The notes below the pieces were generated by a model. It was not told the DNA's origin. It was given only the letters and a program-made list of their open reading frames with translations, and ran no database searches. From NCBI RefSeq assembly GCF_900187505.1, contig NZ_FYDL01000006.1, positions 227,160-291,159 of the forward strand: 64,000 nucleotides of DNA, written 5' to 3'. Within the stretch, counting starts at the first letter, position 1. The number at the start of each line of letters is the position of its first letter. The translations under genes and the position numbers were made by a program. Below are positions 57,476 through 64,000 of this stretch, piece by piece. Source of the stretch: Pseudomonas sp. Irchel s3h17 (GTDB lineage Bacteria; Pseudomonadota; Gammaproteobacteria; Pseudomonadales; Pseudomonadaceae).

Positions 57476-58528
57476 TTACTGGCTCAGCTCGGCGCCATTT
57501 GGCGAAGTGACGCGAACGCCGCCCTGTCCTGCCAGAATCAGATTGCCGTTGCCCGCCGCGGTGACGGCCGAAACGGAAATGCGATCCGGTCGGTTGAACA
57601 CGCTGAAGGTCTGTCCGTCGTCGCTGCTGCGCACCACGCTGCCGCCGTTCCCGACGATCACGATGGAGCCGTCATCGAGCAGGGTGGCGCCCGACAGCCC
57701 GAACTCCAGCGCACCGCGAGCAGCCTTGAGTTCAACCGGCTCCCAGGTCGTGCCGAAATCGGTGGACCGGAACAGGTTGCCGCGCAGGCCGTAAGCCAGC
57801 AGCGTCGACGGTTGGCGGGTGCCGATCACACCAAAGAGCGAACCCTCGTATGGCCCTTCGACGCGCTCCCAGGTCTGCCCCCAGTCGGCGGAGCGGAACA
57901 TGCTGCCCTGCTCGCCGACAATGAACAGCCCGGAATCCTTGACCGCGGTGATGGCGTTGAGGTGGTACTGGTCTTCGTTATCGAGGCGGTCACTGGCGTC
58001 TTCCCAGTGCTTGCCGCCGTCGCTGGTTTCCAGCACTGCACCGTAGGCACCCACGGCAAAGCCGTTGTTGACGTCCTTGAACCAGACGTCGAGCAACGGC
58101 GCTTCGCGTTTCAAATCTTCGAATTGCTTGGTCCAGGTGGTGCCGCCGTCTTCACTGGCGAGGATCTGCGCATCGTGCCCCACGGCCCAGCCGTGCTGGT
58201 CATCGACGAAGAACACCGAGGTCAACAGCTGGCGCGTCGGCACCTTGGCCTGGGTCCAGGTGACACCCTGGTCATCGGAATAAAGAATGTGTCCGCGATC
58301 ACCGACCGCGATCAGGCGTTTGCCGGCGTGCACGACATCCAGCATCAAGCCCTTGGCGGACTTGCCGGACTCGATCGAATAGACCGTGTCGACCGCTGGC
58401 GTGGCAACCGCCAGCACAGGCGCCGACAACACGGCCGTACCCAACAGCGAGAGCGCTGTAGCCAGCAACGCGAATCTGCGTAATACCGGCGGGCGGCCAA
58501 TACCCACACCCATGACAGGCTCACTCAT
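57476..58528 (-). CDS. YCF48/BNR-repeat exported protein
   Basis: A 350-residue protein with an N-terminal export signal (FALLATALSLLGTAVLSAPV) and a YCF48-like propeller with repeated GxxxxxxSxDxGxTW units (ILYSDDQGVTWTQ, ILASEDGGTTWTK, VLETSDGGKHWED, MFRSADWGQTWER, LFRSTDFGTTWEP). YCF48 relatives help assemble membrane complexes in photosynthetic cells; in Pseudomonas they pair with RND permeases, as here. ATG 58528 is preferred over the open frame to 58564 because of AAAGG close upstream. Confidence 0.85.
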   Translation of the reverse strand: MSEPVMGVGIGRPPVLRRFALLATALSLLGTAVLSAPVLAVATPAVDTVYSIESGKSAKGLMLDVVHAGKRLIAVGDRGHILYSDDQGVTWTQAKVPTRQLLTSVFFVDDQHGWAVGHDAQILASEDGGTTWTKQFEDLKREAPLLDVWFKDVNNGFAVGAYGAVLETSDGGKHWEDASDRLDNEDQYHLNAITAVKDSGLFIVGEQGSMFRSADWGQTWERVEGPYEGSLFGVIGTRQPSTLLAYGLRGNLFRSTDFGTTWEPVELKAARGALEFGLSGATLLDDGSIVIVGNGGSVVRSSDDGQTFSVFNRPDRISVSAVTAAGNGNLILAGQGGVRVTSPNGAELSQ

Positions 58529-58780
58529 AGACCTTTCCCCCATTATTATTGTTAGGTCATTCAACCTTGCAGGGCGCCGTTCAGGGCGTGCGTCCGATGG
58601 CAGATTCGTCGCATAGTGCGCAAACCTGCAATCTAGAGCCCCTTCGGAAGCTGGCCTATCCTATCCAGCTTTCGAAACGTCTGACAATCGACGCCACGTT
58701 ATCTTTTGTTAACCTGAGGGCCAAGGGTAGGCGCTGAATGACAAGACATCCCATGGCGTGATCAAAAACACACCCAGCAA
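58529..58780. promoter_or_regulatory. Promoter region of YCF48-RND unit
   Basis: About 250 bases upstream of the YCF48-like gene with AT-rich patches near 58540-58560 and 58695-58715. No operator was identified. Confidence 0.35.
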
Positions 58781-59150
58781 TTGCAGCACCACCACCACCA
58801 CCACTCAACAGGCCGAGCGTTAGCTCGCCTGCCGCTCTTGATCTTGCTTTGGCTCTGGCTTTTGATCTTGATCCACCCGCCCCATCGGCAGGCCGAGCGC
58901 AGGCGTTCATCAGGGGAATGGCGCGCAGCGCCCCTCGACGCCGTCGAGGACATCGCATGGAGGTCGGCGCAGCCGACCGGAGGGCGATGCCCCCTGAGGA
59001 ATGCCGGAGCCGAGGGAACCCCGAGCCTTGGCGAGGGGCCGGACGCTCGGGGCAAAGCGTTTTTTTGCTTACTTTTTTTAGGCGCTTGTAAAAAAAGTGA
59101 GTCGCCGTCGGGCGAAACCATAAGTCGCCGTAACCGCAGCAACGGATATG
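58781..59150. repeat. Large dispersed intergenic repeat
   Basis: About 370 bases of non-coding sequence with short internal palindromes (for example GGCGCGCAGCGCCC, GGTCGGCGCAGCCGACC, CCCCGAGCCTTGGCGAGGGG) and the AT-rich tracts GCGTTTTTTTGCTTACTTTT and TTGTAAAAAAAGTGAGTCGC. From memory, very similar sequence occurs many times in P. fluorescens-group genomes; this was not checked. A plus-strand frame across it (58781-59479) is low-complexity and not a gene. Confidence 0.6.
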
Positions 59151-59187
59151 TACACCGCACCTGCAAGAAAATGGTTGGCTGTCAGGC

Positions 59188-59280
59188 CGCCTTCGCGGGC
59201 AAGCCCGCTCCCACAGGCGTACCTAGGCAAGAGAATGGCCGGCTACCAGACCGCCGTCACGGGCAATCCCGCTCCAACGG
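59188..59280. repeat. Two REP palindromes (CGGGCAAGCCCGCTCCCAC type)
   Basis: 59188-59217 is intact (TTCGCGGGCAAGCCCGCTCC). 59251-59280 is a decayed second copy (TCACGGGCAATCCCGCTCCA). They lie in the same orientation 63 bases apart. Confidence 0.75.
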
Positions 59281-59414
59281 GGTACAGGTCCAGCCGTCAA
59301 TCCGTGCCAAGAACACGGGGCTAGCTGCCGTAGACTTTAGCCGTCGGCACCGCCTCACTCACCAGTTGCCGCACCGCACTCCCCACCTCCCCGACAGCCC
59401 AACACCGAACACCT

Positions 59415-59547
59415 TCGTGGCGAGGGAGCTTGCTCCCGCTGGGCCGCAAAGCGGCCCCGACAAGCCTGTTGCGGTCTGACAGAAAGAACGCGGTGGACGG
59501 CTTTGGGGCTGCTGCGCACCCCAGCGGGAGCAAGCTCCCTCGCCACG
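59415..59547. repeat. REPIN (GTGGCGAGGGAGCTTGCTCC type)
   Basis: Complete doublet with both outer palindromes intact and the inner arm GGGCCGCAAAGCGGCCCC. Same family as the REPINs at 10.1, 13.7-14.0 and 18.3-18.6 kb. Confidence 0.85.
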
Positions 59548-59649
59548 GGGTTGTGTTCAACCTAACCTGTATGAAAGTTTTTTTAGAAACCTGCCAGGCA
59601 TTTCTTGGCACACTGGCGCCCATGTTTCATTTTCTTTCAGGCAAACCCC

Positions 59650-60333
59650 ATGACCCGCATCCTGACCATTGAAGACGACGCCGTGACCGCCCGGGAGATC
59701 GTGACCGAACTGAGTAGCCATGGCCTGGACGTGGACTGGGTGGCCAATGGTCGCGAGGGCCTGGCGCGCGCGGTCAGCGGCGACTATGACCTGATCACCC
59801 TGGACCGCATGCTGCCGGAGCTCGACGGGTTGGCCATTGTCACCACCTTGCGCACCATGGGGGTGTCGACGCCGATTCTGATGATCAGCGCCCTGTCCGA
59901 TGTCGACGAGCGCGTGCGCGGCTTGCGGGCCGGTGGCGACGACTACCTGACCAAACCCTTTGCCACCGATGAAATGGCCGCCCGGGTCGAAGTCCTGCTG
60001 CGGCGCCAGAACACCGTCAAGGACGTGCAAACCCTGCTGCGGGTGGCGGACCTGGAACTGAACCTGATCAGCCGCGAAGCCTCCCGTGCCGGACAGCTGC
60101 TGACCCTGCTGCCCACCGAATACAAGTTGCTGGAATTTCTCCTGCGCAACACCGGGCAGATACTCTCGCGGATGATGATCTTCGAGGAAGTCTGGGGCTA
60201 TCACTTCGACCCCGGCACCAACCTGATCGATGTACACATCGGACGCCTGCGCAAGAAGATCGACCCGCCGGGCCTGCTGCCGCTGATCCGCACCGTGCGA
60301 GGCTCGGGCTATGTCATTGCTGAACCCGTCTAA
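59650..60333 (+). CDS. OmpR-family response regulator
   Basis: A 227-residue regulator. The receiver domain has the acidic pocket (TIEDDA), the phosphorylated Asp in LITLDRMLPELDGL, and the conserved Lys in DDYLTKPF. The C-terminal winged helix runs from about 130 (LTLLPTEYKLLEFLLRNTGQ, IDVHIGRLRKKIDP, IRTVRGSGYVI). ATG 59650 fits the family N terminus (TRILTIEDD). The sensor-kinase gene overlaps its 3' end by 23 bases. The stimulus is unknown. Confidence 0.92.
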   Translation: MTRILTIEDDAVTAREIVTELSSHGLDVDWVANGREGLARAVSGDYDLITLDRMLPELDGLAIVTTLRTMGVSTPILMISALSDVDERVRGLRAGGDDYLTKPFATDEMAARVEVLLRRQNTVKDVQTLLRVADLELNLISREASRAGQLLTLLPTEYKLLEFLLRNTGQILSRMMIFEEVWGYHFDPGTNLIDVHIGRLRKKIDPPGLLPLIRTVRGSGYVIAEPV

Positions 60334-61708
60334 CGGCTGGCGCTCGTCCAGCAGCCGCCTGCTGACGCTCTACAGCGCGCTGTTCGTGGTCTGGAGCGGC
60401 CTGCTCATGGGGGTGATGTACTACGAGGTGTCGCACTACCTGGACAACCTGGCCCGGCACTCGATGATGCAGCGCCAGCATCTGTTCTCACGCTTTCACG
60501 GCATCCAACTGGATGAAGCGCTGATCGCCAGCACCACCTTCGACCAGCGCGGCGTCGATGCCTACGGCTTGTTCGACGAACAGCAACGGCCCTTGCACGG
60601 GCTGATCCGACAGATTCCGGCGGGCCTGCCGCTGGACGGCAAGGTGCACGAACTCGACCGTTGCAGCGAACCGGATGACGCCAGCCTGCCGCCGGACAGC
60701 TGCGATGCCGTGGCGACCCGCACCCTGGATGGGCGCTGGCTGGTGCTGGCACGCGACAACGGCTCGTTGTTTGCCGTGAACCGGATCATCCTGCATGCAC
60801 TGCTGTGGGGAGTGTCGCTGACCATCATTCCCGGCATCGCCGGCTGGTACCTGTTGCGCCGTCGCCCGCTGCAACGGATTCGTGCCCTGCAGGCCAGCGC
60901 CGAAGCCATTGTCGCCGGTAACCTGAACCACCGCTTGCCGCTGTCGAGCCGCCGTGACGAACTGGACATGCTGGCCGCCATCGTCAACGCCATGCTCGAA
61001 CGCATCGAGCGCCTGGTCAACGAAGTCAAAGGTGTCTGCGACAACATCGCCCACGACCTGCGTACCCCGCTGACCCGCTTGCGCGCCCAGCTCTACCGCA
61101 TTCAACAACACGCTGCCGAAGGCTCGAGCGAGGCCGCGCAACTGGACCAGGTGATCGCCGAAACCGACACCTTGATGGCGCGCTTTCGCGGCTTGCTGCG
61201 CATTTCCGAACTGGAGGACCAGCAACGCCGCTCGGGTTTTGTGCTGTTCGACCCACTGCCGCTGCTGCAGGAACTGCACGATTTTTACCTGCCGCTGGCC
61301 GAGGAAGGCCACTTGAGCTTGAGCCTGCAAGCGCCGCAGGACCTGCCGGCGGTGACCGGCGACCGGGCGCTGATGTTCGAAGCCCTGTCGAACCTGCTGA
61401 GCAACTCGATCAAGTTCACCCCGGCGGGCGGCCAGGTGCGGGTACGGGCGAGCAACAACGCCGGCAGCACGCGCATCGAAGTGCTCGACTCCGGCCCCGG
61501 TATTGCGGCGGACAAGCGCGCCGCCGTGTTCCAGCGCTTCTACCGTGTCGACGACACTGACAAGCACGGTGGTTTCGGCCTGGGCTTGTCGATTGTCGCG
61601 GCCATCGTCAACCTGCACGGTTTCAGCCTGGACGTGGGCAGCAGCGAACTGGGCGGCGCCCGCCTGACGCTCGATTGCTGCCAGCGACTACTGCCCGCTA
61701 CTGCGTGA
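60311..61708 (+). CDS. Sensor histidine kinase
   Basis: A 465-residue inner-membrane kinase: transmembrane helices at about 15-38 and 160-180 with a periplasmic sensor of about 120 residues between, a HAMP segment, the H-box NIAHDLRTPLTRLRAQLY, and an ATPase domain with N-box (EALSNLLSNSIKFTP), G1 (VLDSGPGIAAD) and G2 (HGGFGLGLSI). The sensor region has two cysteines (DRCSEPDDASLPPDSCDA). It pairs with the regulator at 59650. Confidence 0.92.
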   Translation: MSLLNPSNGWRSSSSRLLTLYSALFVVWSGLLMGVMYYEVSHYLDNLARHSMMQRQHLFSRFHGIQLDEALIASTTFDQRGVDAYGLFDEQQRPLHGLIRQIPAGLPLDGKVHELDRCSEPDDASLPPDSCDAVATRTLDGRWLVLARDNGSLFAVNRIILHALLWGVSLTIIPGIAGWYLLRRRPLQRIRALQASAEAIVAGNLNHRLPLSSRRDELDMLAAIVNAMLERIERLVNEVKGVCDNIAHDLRTPLTRLRAQLYRIQQHAAEGSSEAAQLDQVIAETDTLMARFRGLLRISELEDQQRRSGFVLFDPLPLLQELHDFYLPLAEEGHLSLSLQAPQDLPAVTGDRALMFEALSNLLSNSIKFTPAGGQVRVRASNNAGSTRIEVLDSGPGIAADKRAAVFQRFYRVDDTDKHGGFGLGLSIVAAIVNLHGFSLDVGSSELGGARLTLDCCQRLLPATA

Positions 61709-61913
61709 CACACACCGTTTTGCTGGTGACCCGGGTAACCTCGCCTTCGGCCCTGGCATCGCCCAGCACCTGGGTGTTTTCGGTGCTGCTGCACTCTTTG
61801 GTGGGCGGGGCGTGGACCACTACGGGCGGCGGCGGGCTGGCACAACTGCTCAGGGTAGCAGCGCAGAGTCCGAACAACAGGGGCGTGAACGCAGATCTGA
61901 ACACAGTGTTCAT
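61698..61913 (-). CDS. Small lipoprotein
   Basis: A 71-residue protein with a lipoprotein signal (TPLLFGLCAATLSSC, lipidated Cys in the LSSC lipobox), a proline/valine linker (ASPPPPVVVHAPP) and two further cysteines (TKECSSTE, TVCVTQ). Convergent with the kinase gene, overlapping it by 11 bases. The ATG at 61913 is chosen from the signal-peptide pattern. Function unknown. Confidence 0.65.
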   Translation of the reverse strand: MNTVFRSAFTPLLFGLCAATLSSCASPPPPVVVHAPPTKECSSTENTQVLGDARAEGEVTRVTSKTVCVTQ

Positions 61914-62033
61914 GAGGTAACCTGCCATTACGTTGATTGAACCATCAGAGGCCCGCTCCCGAGGAGCCGACCTGATCAGTAGAGCCACGTGGGTTTCTGA
62001 TAGTTCAGTCATTGGGCAGACTGACCGCGTTAA

Positions 62034-62073
62034 TTGATCGTGACCCTGCTTGATCGTGACCCTGCTTGATCGG
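62034..62073. repeat. 16-bp direct repeat
   Basis: TTGATCGTGACCCTGC occurs twice in tandem (62034-62049 and 62050-62065) with a partial third copy. It lies between the small lipoprotein gene and the end of the RstB-like gene and may be simple slippage. Confidence 0.8.
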
Positions 62074-62104
62074 GTCCATGCGACCGGGTCAACAGACCGT
62101 CACC

Positions 62105-63406
62105 TCAAGTGAGGCTCGGTAGCCAGAGCCGGAACCGCGCCCCACCCAGCGGCGATGCCTGGACGGTGAGCGTGCCGCCCTGGGCCTCCAGGGCGCGGCG
62201 GCTGATGGCCAGGCCCAGGCCGAAGCCGCCGGTGGCGCGGTCGCGGCTGCGGTCCAGGCGGTAGAAGGGTTCGAAGATCCGTTCGCGTTCATCTTCGGGG
62301 ATGCCGATGCCGTCGTCGTCGACCCAGATTTCGCAGCCGAGGGCCAATACCCGCACGCTGACCTGAATGCGCTTCTCACAGTAGCGCATGGCATTGCGCA
62401 GCAGGTTCTGGAGGGCCCGTGCCGTCAGGCGCGGGTCAAGGCTGAAGCGTTCAAGCTGACCGTGCAGCAACACATCGATAACGATCTGCGGCGACTCCAG
62501 TTCATCATCGACGCTGCCCAGGATGCTGTCGATGAATTCGTCCAGCGACACCTCTACCCGCTCCGGTTGCCGCGCCGGGTTTTGCAGGCGACTGTAGGAC
62601 AGCAACTCCAGCACCAACTCGTCCAGCTCGCGAATGTGCGCCACCAACCCCTGCAAGCGCTCGCGGCTGGCGGCCGGCAAGTCGTCGGACAGGGCCAGGG
62701 CCAAACCAAAATCCAGACGGGTCAGGGGCGTGCGCAGTTCATGGGACACCGCGTTGAGCAAGTCGCGCTGCTGGTTGAGCAGGTCTTCGATGTCGCCGGC
62801 CATGGTGTCGAACACATGGGCCAGATGGCCGATGTTGGAACTGGCGGCAATCTGGGTGCGCTCGCTCAGATGGCCCTTGCCGAAACGTTCGGCGGTATGT
62901 TTCAGGCGTTCCAGGTCCCGCCAGTGCGGACGCAACCAGATCAGCAGGCACGCCAGCAATGCCGCACCGATCAGCACATTGATGCTCCAGTACAGCAAAC
63001 TGACGTCCACCGGGTCGGGCGGGACGATCAGTTTCACCGCCAGCTCAGCGTTCAACGGCGCCACCGCCAAGGTGCGCCAGCCCCAGTCCCCCATGCGCAC
63101 GACCATCTCGCCGCGTTGCAAGCGCTCGCGTTCATGGGCAGTGAAACCACCGTCGTCGATCCGCGCCACCGCGATCTGCAACGGCTGGAACTGTTGATCC
63201 ATCTCGGTGGCGAGCGCCGGCCACTGCTCGGGCGGTACACGGTGAAACTGTTGGACGATGAGGTTCTGTATCCCTCGGGAATGGTCGAGGTTGTAACTGG
63301 CAAAACGCTCGTGAAAAACCTTGATGACCAGGTCCGGGACCAGATAGATCGCCGCACTGAAGGTGACGATGGTGATCAGGTACAGGCGAATCAGGATGCG
63401 CAGCAT
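62105..63406 (-). CDS. Sensor histidine kinase, RstB-like
   Basis: A 433-residue kinase: two transmembrane helices (about 5-25 and 135-155) around a periplasmic sensor, a HAMP domain, the H-box LLNAVSHELRTPLTRLDFGL, and an ATPase domain with NLLRNAMRYC, VDDDGIGIPEDE and ATGGFGLGLAISRR. The layout and sequence resemble RstB. ATG 63406 is four bases after the stop of the regulator gene; the longer frame to 63481 would overlap that gene. Confidence 0.88.
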   Translation of the reverse strand: MLRILIRLYLITIVTFSAAIYLVPDLVIKVFHERFASYNLDHSRGIQNLIVQQFHRVPPEQWPALATEMDQQFQPLQIAVARIDDGGFTAHERERLQRGEMVVRMGDWGWRTLAVAPLNAELAVKLIVPPDPVDVSLLYWSINVLIGAALLACLLIWLRPHWRDLERLKHTAERFGKGHLSERTQIAASSNIGHLAHVFDTMAGDIEDLLNQQRDLLNAVSHELRTPLTRLDFGLALALSDDLPAASRERLQGLVAHIRELDELVLELLSYSRLQNPARQPERVEVSLDEFIDSILGSVDDELESPQIVIDVLLHGQLERFSLDPRLTARALQNLLRNAMRYCEKRIQVSVRVLALGCEIWVDDDGIGIPEDERERIFEPFYRLDRSRDRATGGFGLGLAISRRALEAQGGTLTVQASPLGGARFRLWLPSLT

Positions 63407-63410
63407 GGCT

Positions 63411-64000
63411 TCAGCATTCCCACTCGGAACGGCTGAACAGATAGCCCTTGCCCCACACGGTCTTGATCTTGCGCGCCTCACCGGCGTGGTCGTCGAACTT
63501 GCGCCGCAGCTTGGAAATGGCCACGTCCACCGAGCGGTCGGTGCCGTTGAATTCGATCCCGCGCAAGCGTTGCAGGATCTGGTCGCGGCTGAGCACCTCG
63601 CCGGCGTGCCGGGCCAGCACCACTAGCAGGTTGTACTCGCCGCTGGACAGCTCCACCGGCTGCTCGCGCCAACTGACGGTGCGCTCCGACAAGTCGATGC
63701 ACAGGTTACCCATGAGGATCCGGTCGCTGGCGGTCTGCGGCTCGTTCAGGCTGCTGCGCCGCAACAGGGTGCGCACCCGCGCCAGCAGCACCCGTGGCTC
63801 GCAGGGTTTGGTGACGTAGTCGTCGGCCCCCATCTCCAGGCCCAGCACCTGGTCGTGGCTGTCGTCACGGGCGGTGAGCATGAGGATCGGTAGCGTTGCC
63901 GAGTCGGCGCGCAACAAGCGGCACACCTGCAGGCCATCCAGGCCTGGCAGCATCAGGTCGAGGATCACCAGGTCCGGTGTCGTGGACCGCGCGCGCTCGC
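63411..64000 (-). CDS. OmpR-family response regulator, RstA-like (partial)
   Basis: The 3' part of a regulator gene cut by the right window edge; the frame stays open to base 64000 and about 196 codons are visible. Visible are the phospho-acceptor region (VILDLMLPGLDGLQV), the Thr/Lys switch (MLTARDDS, DDYVTKP) and the winged helix (SSGEYNLLVVLARHAGEVLS, VDVAISKLRRKFDD, KTVWGKGYLFS). It forms a regulator-kinase pair with the gene at 62105. The N terminus lies outside the window. Confidence 0.9.
   Translation of the reverse strand, partial: ERARSTTPDLVILDLMLPGLDGLQVCRLLRADSATLPILMLTARDDSHDQVLGLEMGADDYVTKPCEPRVLLARVRTLLRRSSLNEPQTASDRILMGNLCIDLSERTVSWREQPVELSSGEYNLLVVLARHAGEVLSRDQILQRLRGIEFNGTDRSVDVAISKLRRKFDDHAGEARKIKTVWGKGYLFSRSEWEC

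Noticed and set aside
58781..59479. 232-codon frame across the large repeat, starting with a poly-His stretch
   Set aside because: Low-complexity translation of an intergenic repeat and REP elements; no domain.

Overview
The window looks like the chromosome of a Pseudomonas of the P. fluorescens group. The evidence is the high GC content, the many REP/REPIN-type palindromes of the kind found in these genomes (GTGGCGAGGGAGCTTGCTCC and GTGGGAGCGGGCTTGCCCGC types), and a typical Pseudomonas gene set: a large NAD-dependent GdhB, an orphan ccoN next to a siroheme reductase, SbcCD, DUF6543 and DUF5629 proteins, and RstAB-like regulators. No rRNA, tRNA, CRISPR array or complete insertion sequence was seen.

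Layout, 1-20 kb. At 1-2.3 kb are two tandem RHS-core genes with near-identical 5' halves and unrelated 3' tails. At 2.8-6.0 kb is a possible operon of beta-barrel protein, DUF1254/DUF1214 protein and beta-barrel protein. At 6.1-10.1 kb is a MoxR ATPase gene, then a DUF58 gene that stops being DUF58-like halfway and runs directly into a membrane/spermidine-synthase-like gene with no normal start codon. At 10.4-13.7 kb are a DUF3313 lipoprotein and an eight-heme cytochrome with helical repeats. At 14.1-18.2 kb lies a NirA/CysI-like reductase (frameshifted at a 7-base homopolymer), its DUF934 partner, an orphan ccoN4-like oxidase subunit and a small CcoQ-like protein. Direct REPIN arrays bracket this block.

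Layout, 18-34.5 kb. At 18.8-23.4 kb are small single genes: a hypothetical, a GNAT, a MocR regulator, an ABM monooxygenase, a cupin and an AT-rich orphan. GdhB occupies 23.5-28.3 kb. It is followed by a zinc-ribbon protein of unknown function and a small acidic protein. At 31.0-34.4 kb is an L-2-hydroxyglutarate module: FadR-type regulator, LhgO and a transporter, with shared palindromes upstream of the first two.

Layout, 34.6-64 kb. At 34.6-41.5 kb is a complete MoxR-DUF58-DUF4381-VWA-VWA/TPR-BatD operon. sbcD (TTG start), sbcC and a GST gene follow with ATGA overlaps. At 47.2-48.3 kb are four very small exported or membrane proteins. A periplasmic lactonase and a DUF5629 gene come next, then a 1630-residue DUF6543 (dermonecrotic-toxin-like) protein. 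At 55.1-58.5 kb are a YCF48-like protein and an RND/MMPL permease. At 58.5-59.6 kb is a repeat-rich intergenic region. Two two-component systems close the window, and the last response regulator is cut by the right edge.

The points most worth a second look are the tandem RHS tips, the broken DUF58 joined to the synthase-like gene beside an intact copy of the same operon type, the homopolymer frameshift in the reductase, the REPIN arrays bracketing the reductase-oxidase block, and the unexplained zinc-ribbon protein. I found no multi-gene system that I can call both new and convincing. Protein family assignments come from reading the translations and were not checked by database search.
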